NCBI GenBank assembly: GCA_036170535.1
Contig: JAVHPJ010000116.1
Coordinates: 62,001 to 126,000 of the forward strand
Length of the DNA: 64,000 nucleotides
Origin: SSF53 sp036170535
GTDB taxonomy: Bacteria; Spirochaetota; Leptospiria; Leptospirales; Leptonemataceae
Reading direction: 5' to 3'
The notes under the pieces: model-generated
Told to the model about the DNA's origin: nothing
Database searches by the model: none
Seen by the model: only the letters and a program-made list of their open reading frames with translations
Shown here: one piece after another, positions 17,145-26,523 of the stretch
How the letters are laid out: every line of letters begins with the position of its first letter
How positions within the stretch are numbered: position 1 is the stretch's first letter
Made by a program: the position numbers and the translations under genes

Positions 17145-17514
17145 CCGTCGGCATGGCGGAAGCGGCGCCCATCGCCGGCGCGGCGGCGGAGTTCCGCAGT
17201 TCCTGCGCGATGCCGCTGATGGTCTCAATCTGCGCTCGCGTTGCGGCAAGCCAGGCGTCCAGTTCCACGGCCACGCGGCCGGCCTCGCCGGAGCTTTCCA
17301 GATTCAAAAACTCACGGATCTTCCGCGGCGAAAATCCCGCTGTCCGATAGGCCGCGATGCGCATGGCGACAGGAATCTGAAACGGCTTGTAATAGCGATA
17401 TCCATTAGTCTCATCCACCAGAGCGGGACGAAGTATATCGCCTTCATCCAGAAAGCGTAACGCCTTCACAGACAGGCCGGACATCTCCGAAAAACGGCTG
17501 ATCTTAAATAACAT
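17104..17514 (-). CDS. MerR-family regulator (short)
   Basis: A 136-residue protein with an N-terminal MerR winged helix (FKISRFSEMSGLSVKALRFL, then NGYRYYKPFQIPVAMRIAAY) and a dimerisation helix (RVAVELDAWLAATRAQIETI). GGAGG lies eight bases before the start. The part behind the helix is a low-complexity Ala/Ser/Thr tail with no effector domain, so it is shorter than the BmrR/GyrI-like relatives it resembles. The tail is encoded by the region antisense to the glycosylase 3' end, suggesting loss of a former C-terminal domain. Confidence 0.85.
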   Translation of the reverse strand: MLFKISRFSEMSGLSVKALRFLDEGDILRPALVDETNGYRYYKPFQIPVAMRIAAYRTAGFSPRKIREFLNLESSGEAGRVAVELDAWLAATRAQIETISGIAQELRNSAAAPAMGAASAMPTAMTSTASSLCSNQ

Positions 17515-17907
17515 TCTGGCGCCTCCACGAATTGAAACTCAACGCTCGAGTTTTTTTGGTCGGTCTGCGCATTACGCGCGCCGTACTTATTACTACAAGT
17601 CCTGCCTCTCGAACGCGCCAAATTTTTCAATTTTTTTACCGAGCAAAATGGTTTTGTGCACAACAAATTTGCAGATTTTTCCGGTTCGCAATGTTGCGTG
17701 CACTTCACGCCGCTATTGCAGCAGTTCACTCCCTGCTTACGCCTTGCATTATTTCACACCCGATTCGCAAGGGCGTTACGTGAAGACGACGCGTGGGGAA
17801 TGTCACTGCGTTCCTGCGCGCTGATGGCGCATTTTTTCGCCCGGAATGGCGCGCCATGTACACGCCGCATGTATTCAACCCCGAAGGCCAGACCTTCGGA
17901 GGAAAGA
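17515..17907. other. Non-coding interval between MerR and lipoprotein genes
   Basis: About 390 bases, richer in A/T than the neighbours (for example 17615-17690). It must hold the promoters of both divergent genes. AAACTC-loop-GAGTTTTTTT near 17537-17556 is a short hairpin with a T-run reading rightwards. ACTTGTAGTAATAAGT on the reverse strand (about 17580-17602) is a weak dyad that could be a MerR site. No convincing gene is seen; the open frame running into the lipoprotein has no signal-like start upstream of 17908. Confidence 0.4.
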
Positions 17908-18795
17908 ATGAATATCAAATTTTCCGGCGCTGTAATTGGCGCCGTCCTGTTAATGGGCGCAGCCGCGACTTGCAACGGCAGCGCTTCCAATGACGACGCA
18001 ACCCTGCTCGGGCTGACCGCCCTGGCGCTGCAGCCTGTTGTGCAAGGATCGCCGGAGGCGCGCTCCGCTGCCGCCGCGGCGATCAACGTCGCAAACGGAA
18101 CCGCTCAGGCGGGATCGACGCCGGCCAACTTTGCGCTGAACGCCATTGAGCCCAAGCAGCTGCTGGCGATTGCACGCAACAGACTTATCGCGCGCCAGCT
18201 CAGCGTGCGCCCCCAATCCATTCCGACGGCGATGACCTGCGCGGATGGAACGTGCGACTTCAATGGCGACGAAGTGGTAAACGGAACCTTCAACTGTGCA
18301 GGCGGCGGAACGGCGACGGCCAACGGCGTAACGCTGCATCGTACCAATGCGTTTCCGAATCTGGATATCACCGTCGACGGCAGCTACACCTTTAACGCTT
18401 GTAAGCAACTGGGCATGGACTACGGCAGCCTGCCGGTAGTCGGCTACCGTAACTTTACGCTGAGCGGAGATTTGACGCTGGACTACGCCGCTTCCGGAAC
18501 GATTTCCGGAGACGCTACCACGGTGCATGGCGTTGTAACTGCGCAAGGCAGTCTCCAATCTGACGGACTGACCGTCGATGGAGCGAACCACGCGTTTGAT
18601 ATCACGGTCGCCTCTCAAGATACCAGTCATGGCGACTACTCCCAGGCGCAGTCAGCCGATCCGCGGATCATCTTTACGTTGAACGGAAACGTAAGCATCA
18701 GCGGCACAGTGGACGGCGAGTCGGTCGTCATCAAGACGCCTTACTCGGGCGTGGTAGTTTGCCGCACGTCCGGCACTTCGATTATCTGCCAGTAA
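17908..18795 (+). CDS. Hypothetical lipoprotein
   Basis: A 295-residue predicted lipoprotein whose ATG follows TTCGGAGGAAAGA, a very good ribosome site. The signal is NIKFSGAVIGAVLLMGAAAT with C in AATC as the lipid Cys. After a helical Ala-rich segment the C-terminal half is strand-rich with repeated Gly/Thr/Val-Asp motifs (TVDGSYTFNACKQLGMDYG, FTLSGDLTLDYAASGTISG, ALNGNV-like FTLNGNVSISGTVDG), resembling a beta-sandwich or beta-helix. Paired Cys (CADGTCDF, VVCRTSGTSIICQ) could form disulfides. I do not recognise the family. A strong terminator follows. Confidence 0.8.
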   Translation: MNIKFSGAVIGAVLLMGAAATCNGSASNDDATLLGLTALALQPVVQGSPEARSAAAAAINVANGTAQAGSTPANFALNAIEPKQLLAIARNRLIARQLSVRPQSIPTAMTCADGTCDFNGDEVVNGTFNCAGGGTATANGVTLHRTNAFPNLDITVDGSYTFNACKQLGMDYGSLPVVGYRNFTLSGDLTLDYAASGTISGDATTVHGVVTAQGSLQSDGLTVDGANHAFDITVASQDTSHGDYSQAQSADPRIIFTLNGNVSISGTVDGESVVIKTPYSGVVVCRTSGTSIICQ

Positions 18796-18816
18796 CATAG
18801 TATCGGCCGATCCTGT

Positions 18817-18856
18817 CGCCGCCTCGCCGCCAAATCCCGGCGAGACGGCGTCTTTT
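18817..18856 (+). terminator. Rho-independent terminator
   Basis: A 13-base stem with one mismatch, 18817-18829 (CGCCGCCTCGCCG) against 18838-18850 (CGGCGAGACGGCG), with an eight-base loop and TCTTTT after it. It lies 22 bases after the lipoprotein stop. Confidence 0.8.
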
Positions 18857-18906
18857 CCAGAACTGGGAACTACGGAAGGCCGCCGGTAAGCCAGCCGCCG
18901 GCGCCT

Positions 18907-19914
18907 TCAAAATTGCAAGGTGAACGCAACATCGACTCCGTCGTAGCGCGGCGTTAAAGCTGGGCCGCCTTCGCCCTGCGGCATGCCAAAAATAGCGGAC
19001 AGGGCGCCATCCAGAAGAAGCGTTCCCGCCAGAGCGCTCGTATAGTTGCGACGAATTCGCTGGAAGTCTCTGGATGAAATCCAGCGATTGCCGTCCAGCG
19101 GATGTCGGACCAGGTCGCTGATCCGCAACGTATTCGAAAAATACAGGAATGTGCCAAGATTTGGCGTCGCTGCGTTTAAGGTAGGGCCGGCTAAAGTGTA
19201 CGCAGCCGATTCCAGGTAGAACGCCGACTCCTGAATGACGCCGCCGCCGAGCGGTTGAACCGGCGCCTGGTAAAATACAACAACGTGGTAGGCCAGATAA
19301 AGTTCGAGCGATCCCAGCAGCGCGCCGCCGCCATAGCCGACGCCGTCGCCGCGGCGATGCAGGCCGGACCAACCGGGCGCCAGTCCTTCCAGGAACAGTC
19401 GCCCGCGCGACGGGGGCGCGGCCGCGTTCGCATCCCCCGCTGCAGCGGCATCCTGAGCGCTGCGATCGACCGGAGTTGCGTCCTCAAATACTCGTACAGG
19501 CGGCGCGCCTGAGGTCTCAGCCGGCGGCGAGCCAGATGCGGCCAGCGCTGGCTTATGCGGAACGCGGGCAGCGTCCGTAACGACCGCACGCTCGCGGCTC
19601 GCGGAGCGCGGCGCGGCGGACAGGCGCCGCACAGGTATCAGGGACGTCGGCTGCGTCGGATCGGATTGCAGCCCGCCAGGCGTTACGGGTACGCGCACCG
19701 GGCCGGGTTCGATACGCAGGACGCGATCCACAGGTATGCGTTGCGCGGCGCCGTCCGGAGGCGAAACAAACAGAGTTCCCCCGCGCAACTCCGTGCGCAC
19801 ATTTTCGAGAACCTGGCCGTCGCGCAAATAAACGACGTCCGCATGCACCGCGAACGCGTAGAAAAAAAACGCCAACACTCCGACGCAGGAGCGAGTTTGA
19901 AATTGACGCGTCAT
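18907..19914 (-). CDS. Hypothetical envelope protein with signal peptide
   Basis: A 335-residue protein with a signal peptide (QTRSCVGVLAFFFYAFAVHA) followed by a short SH3-like module (DVVYLRDGQVLENVRTELRG) that recalls the N-terminus of proteins whose motif is 'V.L.DG..I.G.V'. A Pro/Ala/Arg-rich linker spans residues about 85-170, and a C-terminal region with two hydrophobic stretches (GYGGGALLGSLELYLAYHVVVFY, cut here; ALAGTLLLDGALSAIFGM) resembles an outer-membrane or inner-membrane anchor. It is divergent from the ECF sigma operon. No function is recognised. The related FecR protein next door ends in a similar SH3-like module (GETLTGLLFQSGSFYVVLTD). Confidence 0.75.
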   Translation of the reverse strand: MTRQFQTRSCVGVLAFFFYAFAVHADVVYLRDGQVLENVRTELRGGTLFVSPPDGAAQRIPVDRVLRIEPGPVRVPVTPGGLQSDPTQPTSLIPVRRLSAAPRSASRERAVVTDAARVPHKPALAASGSPPAETSGAPPVRVFEDATPVDRSAQDAAAAGDANAAAPPSRGRLFLEGLAPGWSGLHRRGDGVGYGGGALLGSLELYLAYHVVVFYQAPVQPLGGGVIQESAFYLESAAYTLAGPTLNAATPNLGTFLYFSNTLRISDLVRHPLDGNRWISSRDFQRIRRNYTSALAGTLLLDGALSAIFGMPQGEGGPALTPRYDGVDVAFTLQF

Positions 19915-20005
19915 ACGGCGTACAACAATCCAAATACAATAATCTCACAAAAATCTCTGGAGCGCCAGACTTTTTCTGGCGCACGCCGCCTGCGCCAGAG
20001 GTAGT

Positions 20006-20572
20006 ATGTTGCAAAGGCGAACCAACGCCCATATGGGGGAGTTAAACCGATACGACAGATTCGAGATGCTGTACGCTCAATACCAGCGCGGCGTCCGTCA
20101 CTACCTGACGCGCTTATGCGGCGATCCGGATATCGCGCAGGAACTGGCGCAGGAGGCGTTTCTCCGAGCGTTTAAGTATCTCGATGGGTACGATGCGAAG
20201 CGGGAGAACGAATCCGGCTGGATCTATCGCATTGCGCGCAACGTTTTTGTGGACTATCGCGTTCGAATCGGCAAACGCCTGGACGGCGAATTGCCCGGCG
20301 CCTTTGAGGATATCGAAGCCGCCGCCGATCCGCGGAACGCGGTCGCCGAACACGACGAACAAGAACTGCGCGGCGCATTGGCGAAACTGGTGCGTGAATT
20401 GCCGGCGCCGGAGCGCGACGTGCTGCTTCTGCACAAGGTGCGCGGACTCAGCGTGGATGAAACTGCGCGGCGCCTGGGCATCTCTAAGCGAACGGTAAAT
20501 CGTAAAATGTCTGCGGCGTTATTCTTACTCAAGGGGCGATTGACGGAAGCTGGTTTCAGCGTTTCAAAGTGA
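20006..20572 (+). CDS. ECF-type RNA polymerase sigma factor
   Basis: A 188-residue sigma-70 family member with region 2 (YAQYQRGVRHYLTRLCGDPD, AQELAQEAFLRAFKYLDGYD, SGWIYRIARNVFVDYRVR) and region 4 (LPAPERDVLLLHKVRGLSVD, ARRLGISKRTVNRKMSAALF), with no region 1 or 3. An AGAGG lies a few bases before the ATG; the internal Met at 20033 is another possible start. It is followed after 17 bases by a FecR-domain protein, the usual anti-sigma partner. Such pairs switch on surface or transport genes in response to an outside signal, though no TonB receptor is nearby. Confidence 0.92.
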   Translation: MLQRRTNAHMGELNRYDRFEMLYAQYQRGVRHYLTRLCGDPDIAQELAQEAFLRAFKYLDGYDAKRENESGWIYRIARNVFVDYRVRIGKRLDGELPGAFEDIEAAADPRNAVAEHDEQELRGALAKLVRELPAPERDVLLLHKVRGLSVDETARRLGISKRTVNRKMSAALFLLKGRLTEAGFSVSK

Positions 20573-20589
20573 ACAAGCGGGCGAATTGA

Positions 20590-21774
20590 ATGGACCTCAA
20601 ACAACATCAAGATGACGAGTTGCTCGGCCGCCTGTTTACGGGACGGGGCTCGCGCGCCGATGATGCGGAGCTGGAACGCCGCCTCGATGCGGATGCAGCG
20701 TTCCGTCGTCAGTTTTTTGCCGCGCTCGACATGAAAGTCGCCGTGGATCGCAACCGCGCATTTCTCGCCAACGAACTGACGGATCTCGCGCCGACGATGC
20801 AGCCCGTCCCGACGCGGTCCCGCACTCCCTGGCTGGCCGCTGCGGCCGCCGCCGTTCTGCTCGTCGGCGCAGCCGCAATCTACCTGCGAAACGGCGCGGG
20901 CGACCCGGCGCCGGTTGCAAACGTCGGCGGTCCCGCCCTGCAAACGCTCGCTTCCATGGGCGCCTGTTACGCTGATTCCCCGGACGGACGGGCGCGCGCC
21001 GCAGAATTGTCGGTGTGCGACCTGGCGATCGGTAAGCGCGGAACGCTCCTGCGACTTTTCCCGCAATCCGCTGTTTTGATCCGCGAAGACGCGCACGGCC
21101 TTACCGTGGAACTCACGCAGGGCGCCGCTCTGCTCAGTTCGCCGCGGCAAGCCAGCGATTACGCCGTACACTTGCGGGCGGCGGGACGCGAAGCGCGCTT
21201 CCTTGGCACGGCTGTATTCGGCCGCGTGCAAGAAGGCGGCGCGCGCAATCTTGTAGTGGTCGATGGCCAGGCGGAAGTGAGCGAAAGGACGCCGGATTGT
21301 CTTACGCAAACGGCGGACGCACAATCGCCCGAGAATTCCGTCGTCGTCGAAGCGGGTCGCGAGGTGCGGGATGACGCGTCGTCCTCCGCCGATGCGCAGC
21401 CTGCGCCAACCGCAGGCGCAGGCGCAGGCTGCCGGTTAATCGTCGCAGATATCGCCATCGAGCGGCGCGGCGATCTGGATGCAAACGTCGCCAGCTTACG
21501 CCGCTCCGCGGATCGCGCCGCGGCGAGCGGCGATGCGAGCGCCAGCCAGCCCTTGCCCGACGAGGATATCGAGACGGCGGCGCGCGTCATTCTTACAGAG
21601 TTATCGGAAGGTTTGCGCTACGAAGTTACGCGTGCGAACGGCGAAACGCTTACCGGTCTTTTGTTTCAGTCCGGATCCTTTTACGTGGTCCTGACCGATG
21701 AGGGACGCAGAATCACGCTGCAATCCGTTCAGGTGAAAGAAATTCGCGTGCTCGCTCCGGAAGCCGCGCCCTGA
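20590..21774 (+). CDS. FecR-domain anti-sigma factor-like membrane protein
   Basis: A 394-residue protein: a cytoplasmic N-terminus with an anti-sigma-like helix (DDELLGRLFTGRGSRADDAE), one transmembrane helix (TPWLAAAAAAVLLVGAAAIY, about residues 78-98), then a periplasmic FecR domain (LAIGKRGTLLRLFPQSAVLI, ELTQGAALLSSP, RFLGTAVFGRVQEGGARNLV, VDGQAEVSE). A low-complexity segment and a C-terminal SH3-like module (YEVTRANGETLTGLLFQSG) follow. It presumably holds the upstream ECF sigma factor inactive. It converges with the hybrid kinase gene. Confidence 0.9.
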   Translation: MDLKQHQDDELLGRLFTGRGSRADDAELERRLDADAAFRRQFFAALDMKVAVDRNRAFLANELTDLAPTMQPVPTRSRTPWLAAAAAAVLLVGAAAIYLRNGAGDPAPVANVGGPALQTLASMGACYADSPDGRARAAELSVCDLAIGKRGTLLRLFPQSAVLIREDAHGLTVELTQGAALLSSPRQASDYAVHLRAAGREARFLGTAVFGRVQEGGARNLVVVDGQAEVSERTPDCLTQTADAQSPENSVVVEAGREVRDDASSSADAQPAPTAGAGAGCRLIVADIAIERRGDLDANVASLRRSADRAAASGDASASQPLPDEDIETAARVILTELSEGLRYEVTRANGETLTGLLFQSGSFYVVLTDEGRRITLQSVQVKEIRVLAPEAAP

Positions 21775-21827
21775 TTGCGGCCGCAGCCCGCAGACCGTGC
21801 GCGACGGCGGTGATCGACCGCCCGCGA

Positions 21828-24800
21828 CTACTCGGCGGAACGGTCAGGAACGGGCGCATCCGTACGCGCGCCCGCGCCCTCCAGGGTCACGCGTAAAGCG
21901 CTTTCCAGTTTTTCCTGCGTGAAAGGCTTATCCAGGATTACATCCACGCCCAGTCGTTTGAATTCCGCCATTTCCGGTTCTTCAAGATGACCGCTGGCGA
22001 CAATGACGCCGACGTCGGGAGCAATACGTTTCAACGCGCGTACAAAGCCCAGCCCGTCCATATCCGGCATGTGCAGGTCGGTTATGACGGCGCGCAGCGC
22101 TCCACGCCGGTCTGCGGCCTGGATTAAGCCATCGGTTCCATCGACGGCCGTCACAACCACGAAATTCAGCGCCGTCAAAACCGCGCGCGTCACCGTCCGC
22201 ACGGCCGCCTCATCATCCACAACAAGAATGGTTTCGCCTGACCCGCGAAAACTCGATTCGCGTGCAGCGGGCGGCGCGACGACGTTTCCGTCAATCTCGC
22301 TGTGAGCGGGCAGGTAGACGGAGAATCGCGACCCGCGACCGGGCACGGAGTACACTTGAATAAAGCCGCCATGACTGCGCACAATGCCGCTCACAGTCGA
22401 CAGGCCCAGTCCGGTGCCCTTTTCAGGGCCCTTCGTTGAGAAAAACGGTTCGAAAATACGGTCGAGCACCAGCGGCGAAATGCCCTGCCCGGTATCCGTC
22501 ACGCGCCACATGACGTAGGCGCCGGGAATGGCGTCGTTTACAGCGCTGGCAAAGGTGGAGTCAATGTCAACGTTTTGCAGTTCGAGCGTCAGCAGGCCCC
22601 CGTCGGGCATGGCGTCGCGCGCATTCACGCAGAGATTCAAGAGCACCTGGTGCAACTGGGTCGGATCGCCCAGCACGCAGTTAGTGTTCTCGAGATGAAG
22701 GCTGCGCAGCTGAATGTTCTTGGGGAACGCGCTCTTGATAATTTTTTCCATCTCGCGATGCAATTGATCGGGATGAACAATTACTCGCTCGCCTTCGACT
22801 CCCTTTGCAAAAGTCAAGAGTTGACGGACCATGTCGGCGCCCTGTTTGGCGCTGACCTGGACCGTTTCGATTAGATCTTGATCCTCGGGATATTGCTCGC
22901 GGAGCAGAGATGTCGCCATCAGAATAGGCGCGAGCGCATTGTTCAGGTCGTGCGCCACGCCGCCTGCGAGCGCCCCGATACTCTCCATTCTCTGGGCGCG
23001 CAGCGAAAGTTTGTCCGCCAGCTCGCGCTGGGTATTGTCGCGAATCGACGCAGCGAAACAGCGCAGGCCCTCCATCTCCAGCGGCCGGACCATAACTTCC
23101 GCGGGAAAGGTCCGGCCGCTTTGCTTCTTACCGTAGAGTTTCGCCTCGCCGATGCCCAGTATTCGCGGATACTCGCCTTCCCCTTCCGCCTCATCCGGGA
23201 CGTTTAAGAGGTCCGCGCTTGAATCCGGCAATAGCACCCGAACTTTGTGACCGATCAACTGCTCGCGGTTATACTCAAACAGCTTCAGCGCCTGATCGTT
23301 TACCATCTTGATCATGCCCTTCACGTCGGCAATAACCATCGCATCCGGCGCATACTCAAACAGGTCCTCAAATTGGATTTTGCTCCGCAGCGCGGAAAGC
23401 TCCGCCTGTTTTCGTGCGGTAATATCTTCATGGGATATAGCGACGCGCACCGGGCCATCCCCCGGAAAGAGCGTCATACGACAAAGAAACCACTGCTCAG
23501 TGTCGTCTGAGGAACACTGGTACTCAAAACTGCCCTCCGTGCGAGAGCCCTGCAACATTTCGCGCAGCAGAGTCGCCGCAAGTTGCGCATCCGGCAAACC
23601 TTCGCGGGCGCCGCGCTCGCACACGGCGAGATAATTCACTCCATCAAGACTGCGTCGCGCCGCTACGCCCACGCCAGCGGTTTCCTGCCACGCCCGATTT
23701 GTCGCCAGTATGCGGCCCTGTTCATCAACAACTGCAATCTGGGCTGAGAGGGCGTCGAGCGAGGCGCGCGTAAAGCGCTCGCTTTCGCGCAGCGCGGCCG
23801 TCCGCGCAGTTACAATGTATTCGAGGTTCTGATTCAGTTCGCGCAGCGCGCGCTCCGCTTCGCTGCGTTGCAGGGTCAAAGCGGTCAGCCGCGAAACCTC
23901 GTCGAGCATGCGCACGGCGGAGGCGTCAGGATACTCGGGACGCGCGCTGTAGAGCGCCACAGTGCCCAATACGCGCCCGTCTTCGCCGAGTATGGGCTGC
24001 GACCAGCAAGCCGCGAGGCCCGCGCGCCCGGCGATTTCGCGAAACGGCGCCCAGTTCGGATCGCTTCGAATGTCCGCCGCTATGTAGCGCTTTCCGGTGG
24101 CGGCCGCAGCGCCGCAGGACCCGACATTCGGACCGATCCGCAATCCTTCGATCGCGTCGTTGTAAAACTGCGGCAGACCGTGGGTGGCGCCGTTGTGGAG
24201 CCGCCCTTCGGAATCCAGGAGCAGTATCGAAACCGGATGTCCGGGATAAAACCGATCCACGTGATTGGCGAGCAGCGGCAGAATCTCGGAAAGGGCGCTC
24301 GAGGCGACGAGTCTTTCGAGCACTCCAATGCGCGCTTTATCCAGCAGACGCATTCGTTTTTGATTCGTGATGTCCCGAAATATCCCGCGCGTCGCAACCG
24401 GCGCTCCGTTTTCCTGTTTTACATTGACACGCCCTTCAACGTGAATTTCCCTTCCATCGCGCGTCACAAAAACCGTATCGAGGTTCAGTTCGGAAATCCC
24501 TGTCATAAACTGCGCAAACAATTGTCGACAGTGTTCGCGAAAGTCAGGATGAATCACGTCATACATTGATATCGTGCGAACTTCTTCTTCCGAGTATCCA
24601 AGAGTATCTCGCCAGGCGCGGTTTACGAAGAGGAACTTGCCGTCCACTGCCACGCTTTGCAATAAATCGCTGGCATTGTCAAACAGGTCGCGCAGTTGCG
24701 CTTCACTCGCCTGCAGTTCGCGGGTGCGGTCGGCCACGCGTTCCTCAAGTTCTGCATTGAGGCGCAGAACTTCGGCCTCGGCGCGCTTACGCTCGCTGAT

Positions 24801-25661
24801 ATCGTGGCAAATGCTGTAGAACAATGACTGCGATCCCTCGGAGATCGGATTGCTGCTGATTGCAACGTCGATGAAAGCGCCGTCCTTGCGACGCCAGCGC
24901 GTTTCAAAGAGCTCATAGGCCGGCGGCGGCGCCGGCCAGTTCGCCAGCAGCGCTTCGCGTGATGTGAAATTTGCATCCCAATCCCAGGGCTTGAGAGCGT
25001 AGACTTCGTCGAGAGAATAGCCCAGCATCGCGGCGAAACTGTGATTCGCTTCGAGCACCTCAAAGTCGGCCCCGATCACTACAATGCCGGCGATCGCATT
25101 GTCAAACAGGGCCTTGCGGCGCGTGACTTCCCGCCGTAACGCCCGATCCACCTGCGCTTCAAGATCCCGATTCAAGAGCCGCAGGTCCATGAGTCGAATC
25201 ACTTCCCGACTCAGAATATTGAGCGCCTCGCGCTGGTGCGCAGACAGACGGCCCGGCTTATAGTCGATCACGCAGATCGTTCCGAGATTGTAGCCGTCCG
25301 AGGTTTGCAGCGGAGCGCCCGCGTAGAAGCGGATGCGCGGTTCGCCGATCACCAACGGGTTCGATTGAAAGCGAGGATCGGTCTGAGCGTCTTGCGTTTC
25401 CAGCAAGTCCGGTTGCAGGATTGCATGCGAGCAAAACGCCACATCGCGCGGGGTTTCAGCGGCATCCAGACCAATACGACTTTTGAACCACTGGCGATCC
25501 GCATCCACCAGCGAAATTAAAGCCGTCGGCGTTCCGCAGATAATCGCCGCCAGACGGGTCAGATCGTCAAACTCCGCTTCCGGCTGCGTATCGAGAATCT
25601 GGTATCGGCGCAGCGCTGCCAGGCGTTGGAGCTCATTGGGCGGCAACGGCGCCACAATCAT
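21828..25661 (-). CDS. Hybrid sensor histidine kinase with multiple GAF/PAS domains
   Basis: A 1277-residue soluble-looking kinase. Order by motif: N-terminal GAF (about 25-165, ending VIDYKPGRLSAHQREALNIL), PAS (about 190-300, IVVIGADFEVLEANHSFAAM), PAS (about 325-440, FLFVNRAWRDTLGYSEEE), second GAF (about 455-610), PAS (about 645-760), PAS (about 770-890, DAMVIADVKGMIKMVNDQAL), HisKA with the phosphorylated His in GGVAHDLNNALAP, HATPase (LHQVLLNLCVNARDAM, VTDTGQGIS, GTGLGLSTVSGIV) and a C-terminal receiver with Asp in AVITDLHMPDMDG. There is no transmembrane helix. It lies 25 bases after a REC-STAS gene, its probable partner. Confidence 0.95.
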   Translation of the reverse strand: MIVAPLPPNELQRLAALRRYQILDTQPEAEFDDLTRLAAIICGTPTALISLVDADRQWFKSRIGLDAAETPRDVAFCSHAILQPDLLETQDAQTDPRFQSNPLVIGEPRIRFYAGAPLQTSDGYNLGTICVIDYKPGRLSAHQREALNILSREVIRLMDLRLLNRDLEAQVDRALRREVTRRKALFDNAIAGIVVIGADFEVLEANHSFAAMLGYSLDEVYALKPWDWDANFTSREALLANWPAPPPAYELFETRWRRKDGAFIDVAISSNPISEGSQSLFYSICHDISERKRAEAEVLRLNAELEERVADRTRELQASEAQLRDLFDNASDLLQSVAVDGKFLFVNRAWRDTLGYSEEEVRTISMYDVIHPDFREHCRQLFAQFMTGISELNLDTVFVTRDGREIHVEGRVNVKQENGAPVATRGIFRDITNQKRMRLLDKARIGVLERLVASSALSEILPLLANHVDRFYPGHPVSILLLDSEGRLHNGATHGLPQFYNDAIEGLRIGPNVGSCGAAAATGKRYIAADIRSDPNWAPFREIAGRAGLAACWSQPILGEDGRVLGTVALYSARPEYPDASAVRMLDEVSRLTALTLQRSEAERALRELNQNLEYIVTARTAALRESERFTRASLDALSAQIAVVDEQGRILATNRAWQETAGVGVAARRSLDGVNYLAVCERGAREGLPDAQLAATLLREMLQGSRTEGSFEYQCSSDDTEQWFLCRMTLFPGDGPVRVAISHEDITARKQAELSALRSKIQFEDLFEYAPDAMVIADVKGMIKMVNDQALKLFEYNREQLIGHKVRVLLPDSSADLLNVPDEAEGEGEYPRILGIGEAKLYGKKQSGRTFPAEVMVRPLEMEGLRCFAASIRDNTQRELADKLSLRAQRMESIGALAGGVAHDLNNALAPILMATSLLREQYPEDQDLIETVQVSAKQGADMVRQLLTFAKGVEGERVIVHPDQLHREMEKIIKSAFPKNIQLRSLHLENTNCVLGDPTQLHQVLLNLCVNARDAMPDGGLLTLELQNVDIDSTFASAVNDAIPGAYVMWRVTDTGQGISPLVLDRIFEPFFSTKGPEKGTGLGLSTVSGIVRSHGGFIQVYSVPGRGSRFSVYLPAHSEIDGNVVAPPAARESSFRGSGETILVVDDEAAVRTVTRAVLTALNFVVVTAVDGTDGLIQAADRRGALRAVITDLHMPDMDGLGFVRALKRIAPDVGVIVASGHLEEPEMAEFKRLGVDVILDKPFTQEKLESALRVTLEGAGARTDAPVPDRSAE

Positions 25662-25686
25662 GGAAGTATTCCGCCTGGCGCGCGCT

Positions 25687-26523
25687 TCATTGCAGGCCGC
25701 CCGCCACAGATCCGCCGAACTTGCTGAAGGCCTGATTTACCGTGCCGGTTACCTGAAAATAGTCGATGTAGCCCAACATCTTCAAGTACCGATAAACCTG
25801 GTCCTGTAAATCCGTCAGGATAACGGAATGACCTTCGGCGGTGAGCCGCTTGTAAGCCTCCGCCAGATGATTCAAGCCGATATTGTTTATGTAGCGGACG
25901 CTTGAAAGATTCAGGACCACGTTGCGCTTGATTCCGCCCTCGCGCATCATGCGTTTCAGCGGCAGCGCGAAGTTGCGTTCGGCGTTTTCGTCCAGCGAAC
26001 GATACAGCAGAAGGATGGAAGTATCCGGGAACTGCGGCGAATGGGTGTGCGCAATCGGACCGGACCATCCGCCCGGCGGCGGTTCAACGTTGGGGATGGC
26101 GGCATTGTCGTCTTTGTCTTCGCCGTGATTGGCGGACGCTAACTCCTCCGCGTGCTGCAGCCCGCGATGCACGGTGCGCAGCAGATCCTGCGAATCGACC
26201 GGTTTGGCAAGAAAATCAAAGGCGTGCGCACGCAATGCAGACAGCGCGGTACGCATATCCGTGCCCCCGCTCATAAGCACCACCGGCATTTCAGGATGCG
26301 CCTGTTTGAGCTCTCCGATCAGCTCGACCCCCGAAATCTCCGGCATGTGGTGATCGGTAATCGTCAGATGTACGGTCTGTTGCTTGCAGAGCCGAATCGC
26401 CTCCAGAGCGTTTTCCGCCGTCAGAACTTGAAAACCCTGTTTGCGCAGATACGCTGCGAAGGTCTTTGTCACCGCCGGTTCATCGTCAACAATCAGTATC
26501 GTGGCATGGCTTGCACTCAACAT
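25687..26523 (-). CDS. Response regulator with receiver and STAS-like output domain
   Basis: A 278-residue protein. Residues about 5-125 form a receiver (ILIVDDEPAVTKTF, phosphoacceptor Asp in LTITDHHMPEISG, VVLMSGGT, FDFLAKPVDS). After a linker, residues about 165-270 look like a STAS (anti-sigma antagonist) domain: RNVVLNLSSVRYINNIGLNH, AEGHSVILTDLQDQVYRYLK and LGYIDYFQVTGTVNQAFSKF. The start at 26523 follows GAGGGGAA with good spacing. It precedes the hybrid kinase gene, so phosphotransfer probably controls a partner-switching protein; no anti-sigma kinase is in view. Confidence 0.88.
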   Translation of the reverse strand: MLSASHATILIVDDEPAVTKTFAAYLRKQGFQVLTAENALEAIRLCKQQTVHLTITDHHMPEISGVELIGELKQAHPEMPVVLMSGGTDMRTALSALRAHAFDFLAKPVDSQDLLRTVHRGLQHAEELASANHGEDKDDNAAIPNVEPPPGGWSGPIAHTHSPQFPDTSILLLYRSLDENAERNFALPLKRMMREGGIKRNVVLNLSSVRYINNIGLNHLAEAYKRLTAEGHSVILTDLQDQVYRYLKMLGYIDYFQVTGTVNQAFSKFGGSVAGGLQ

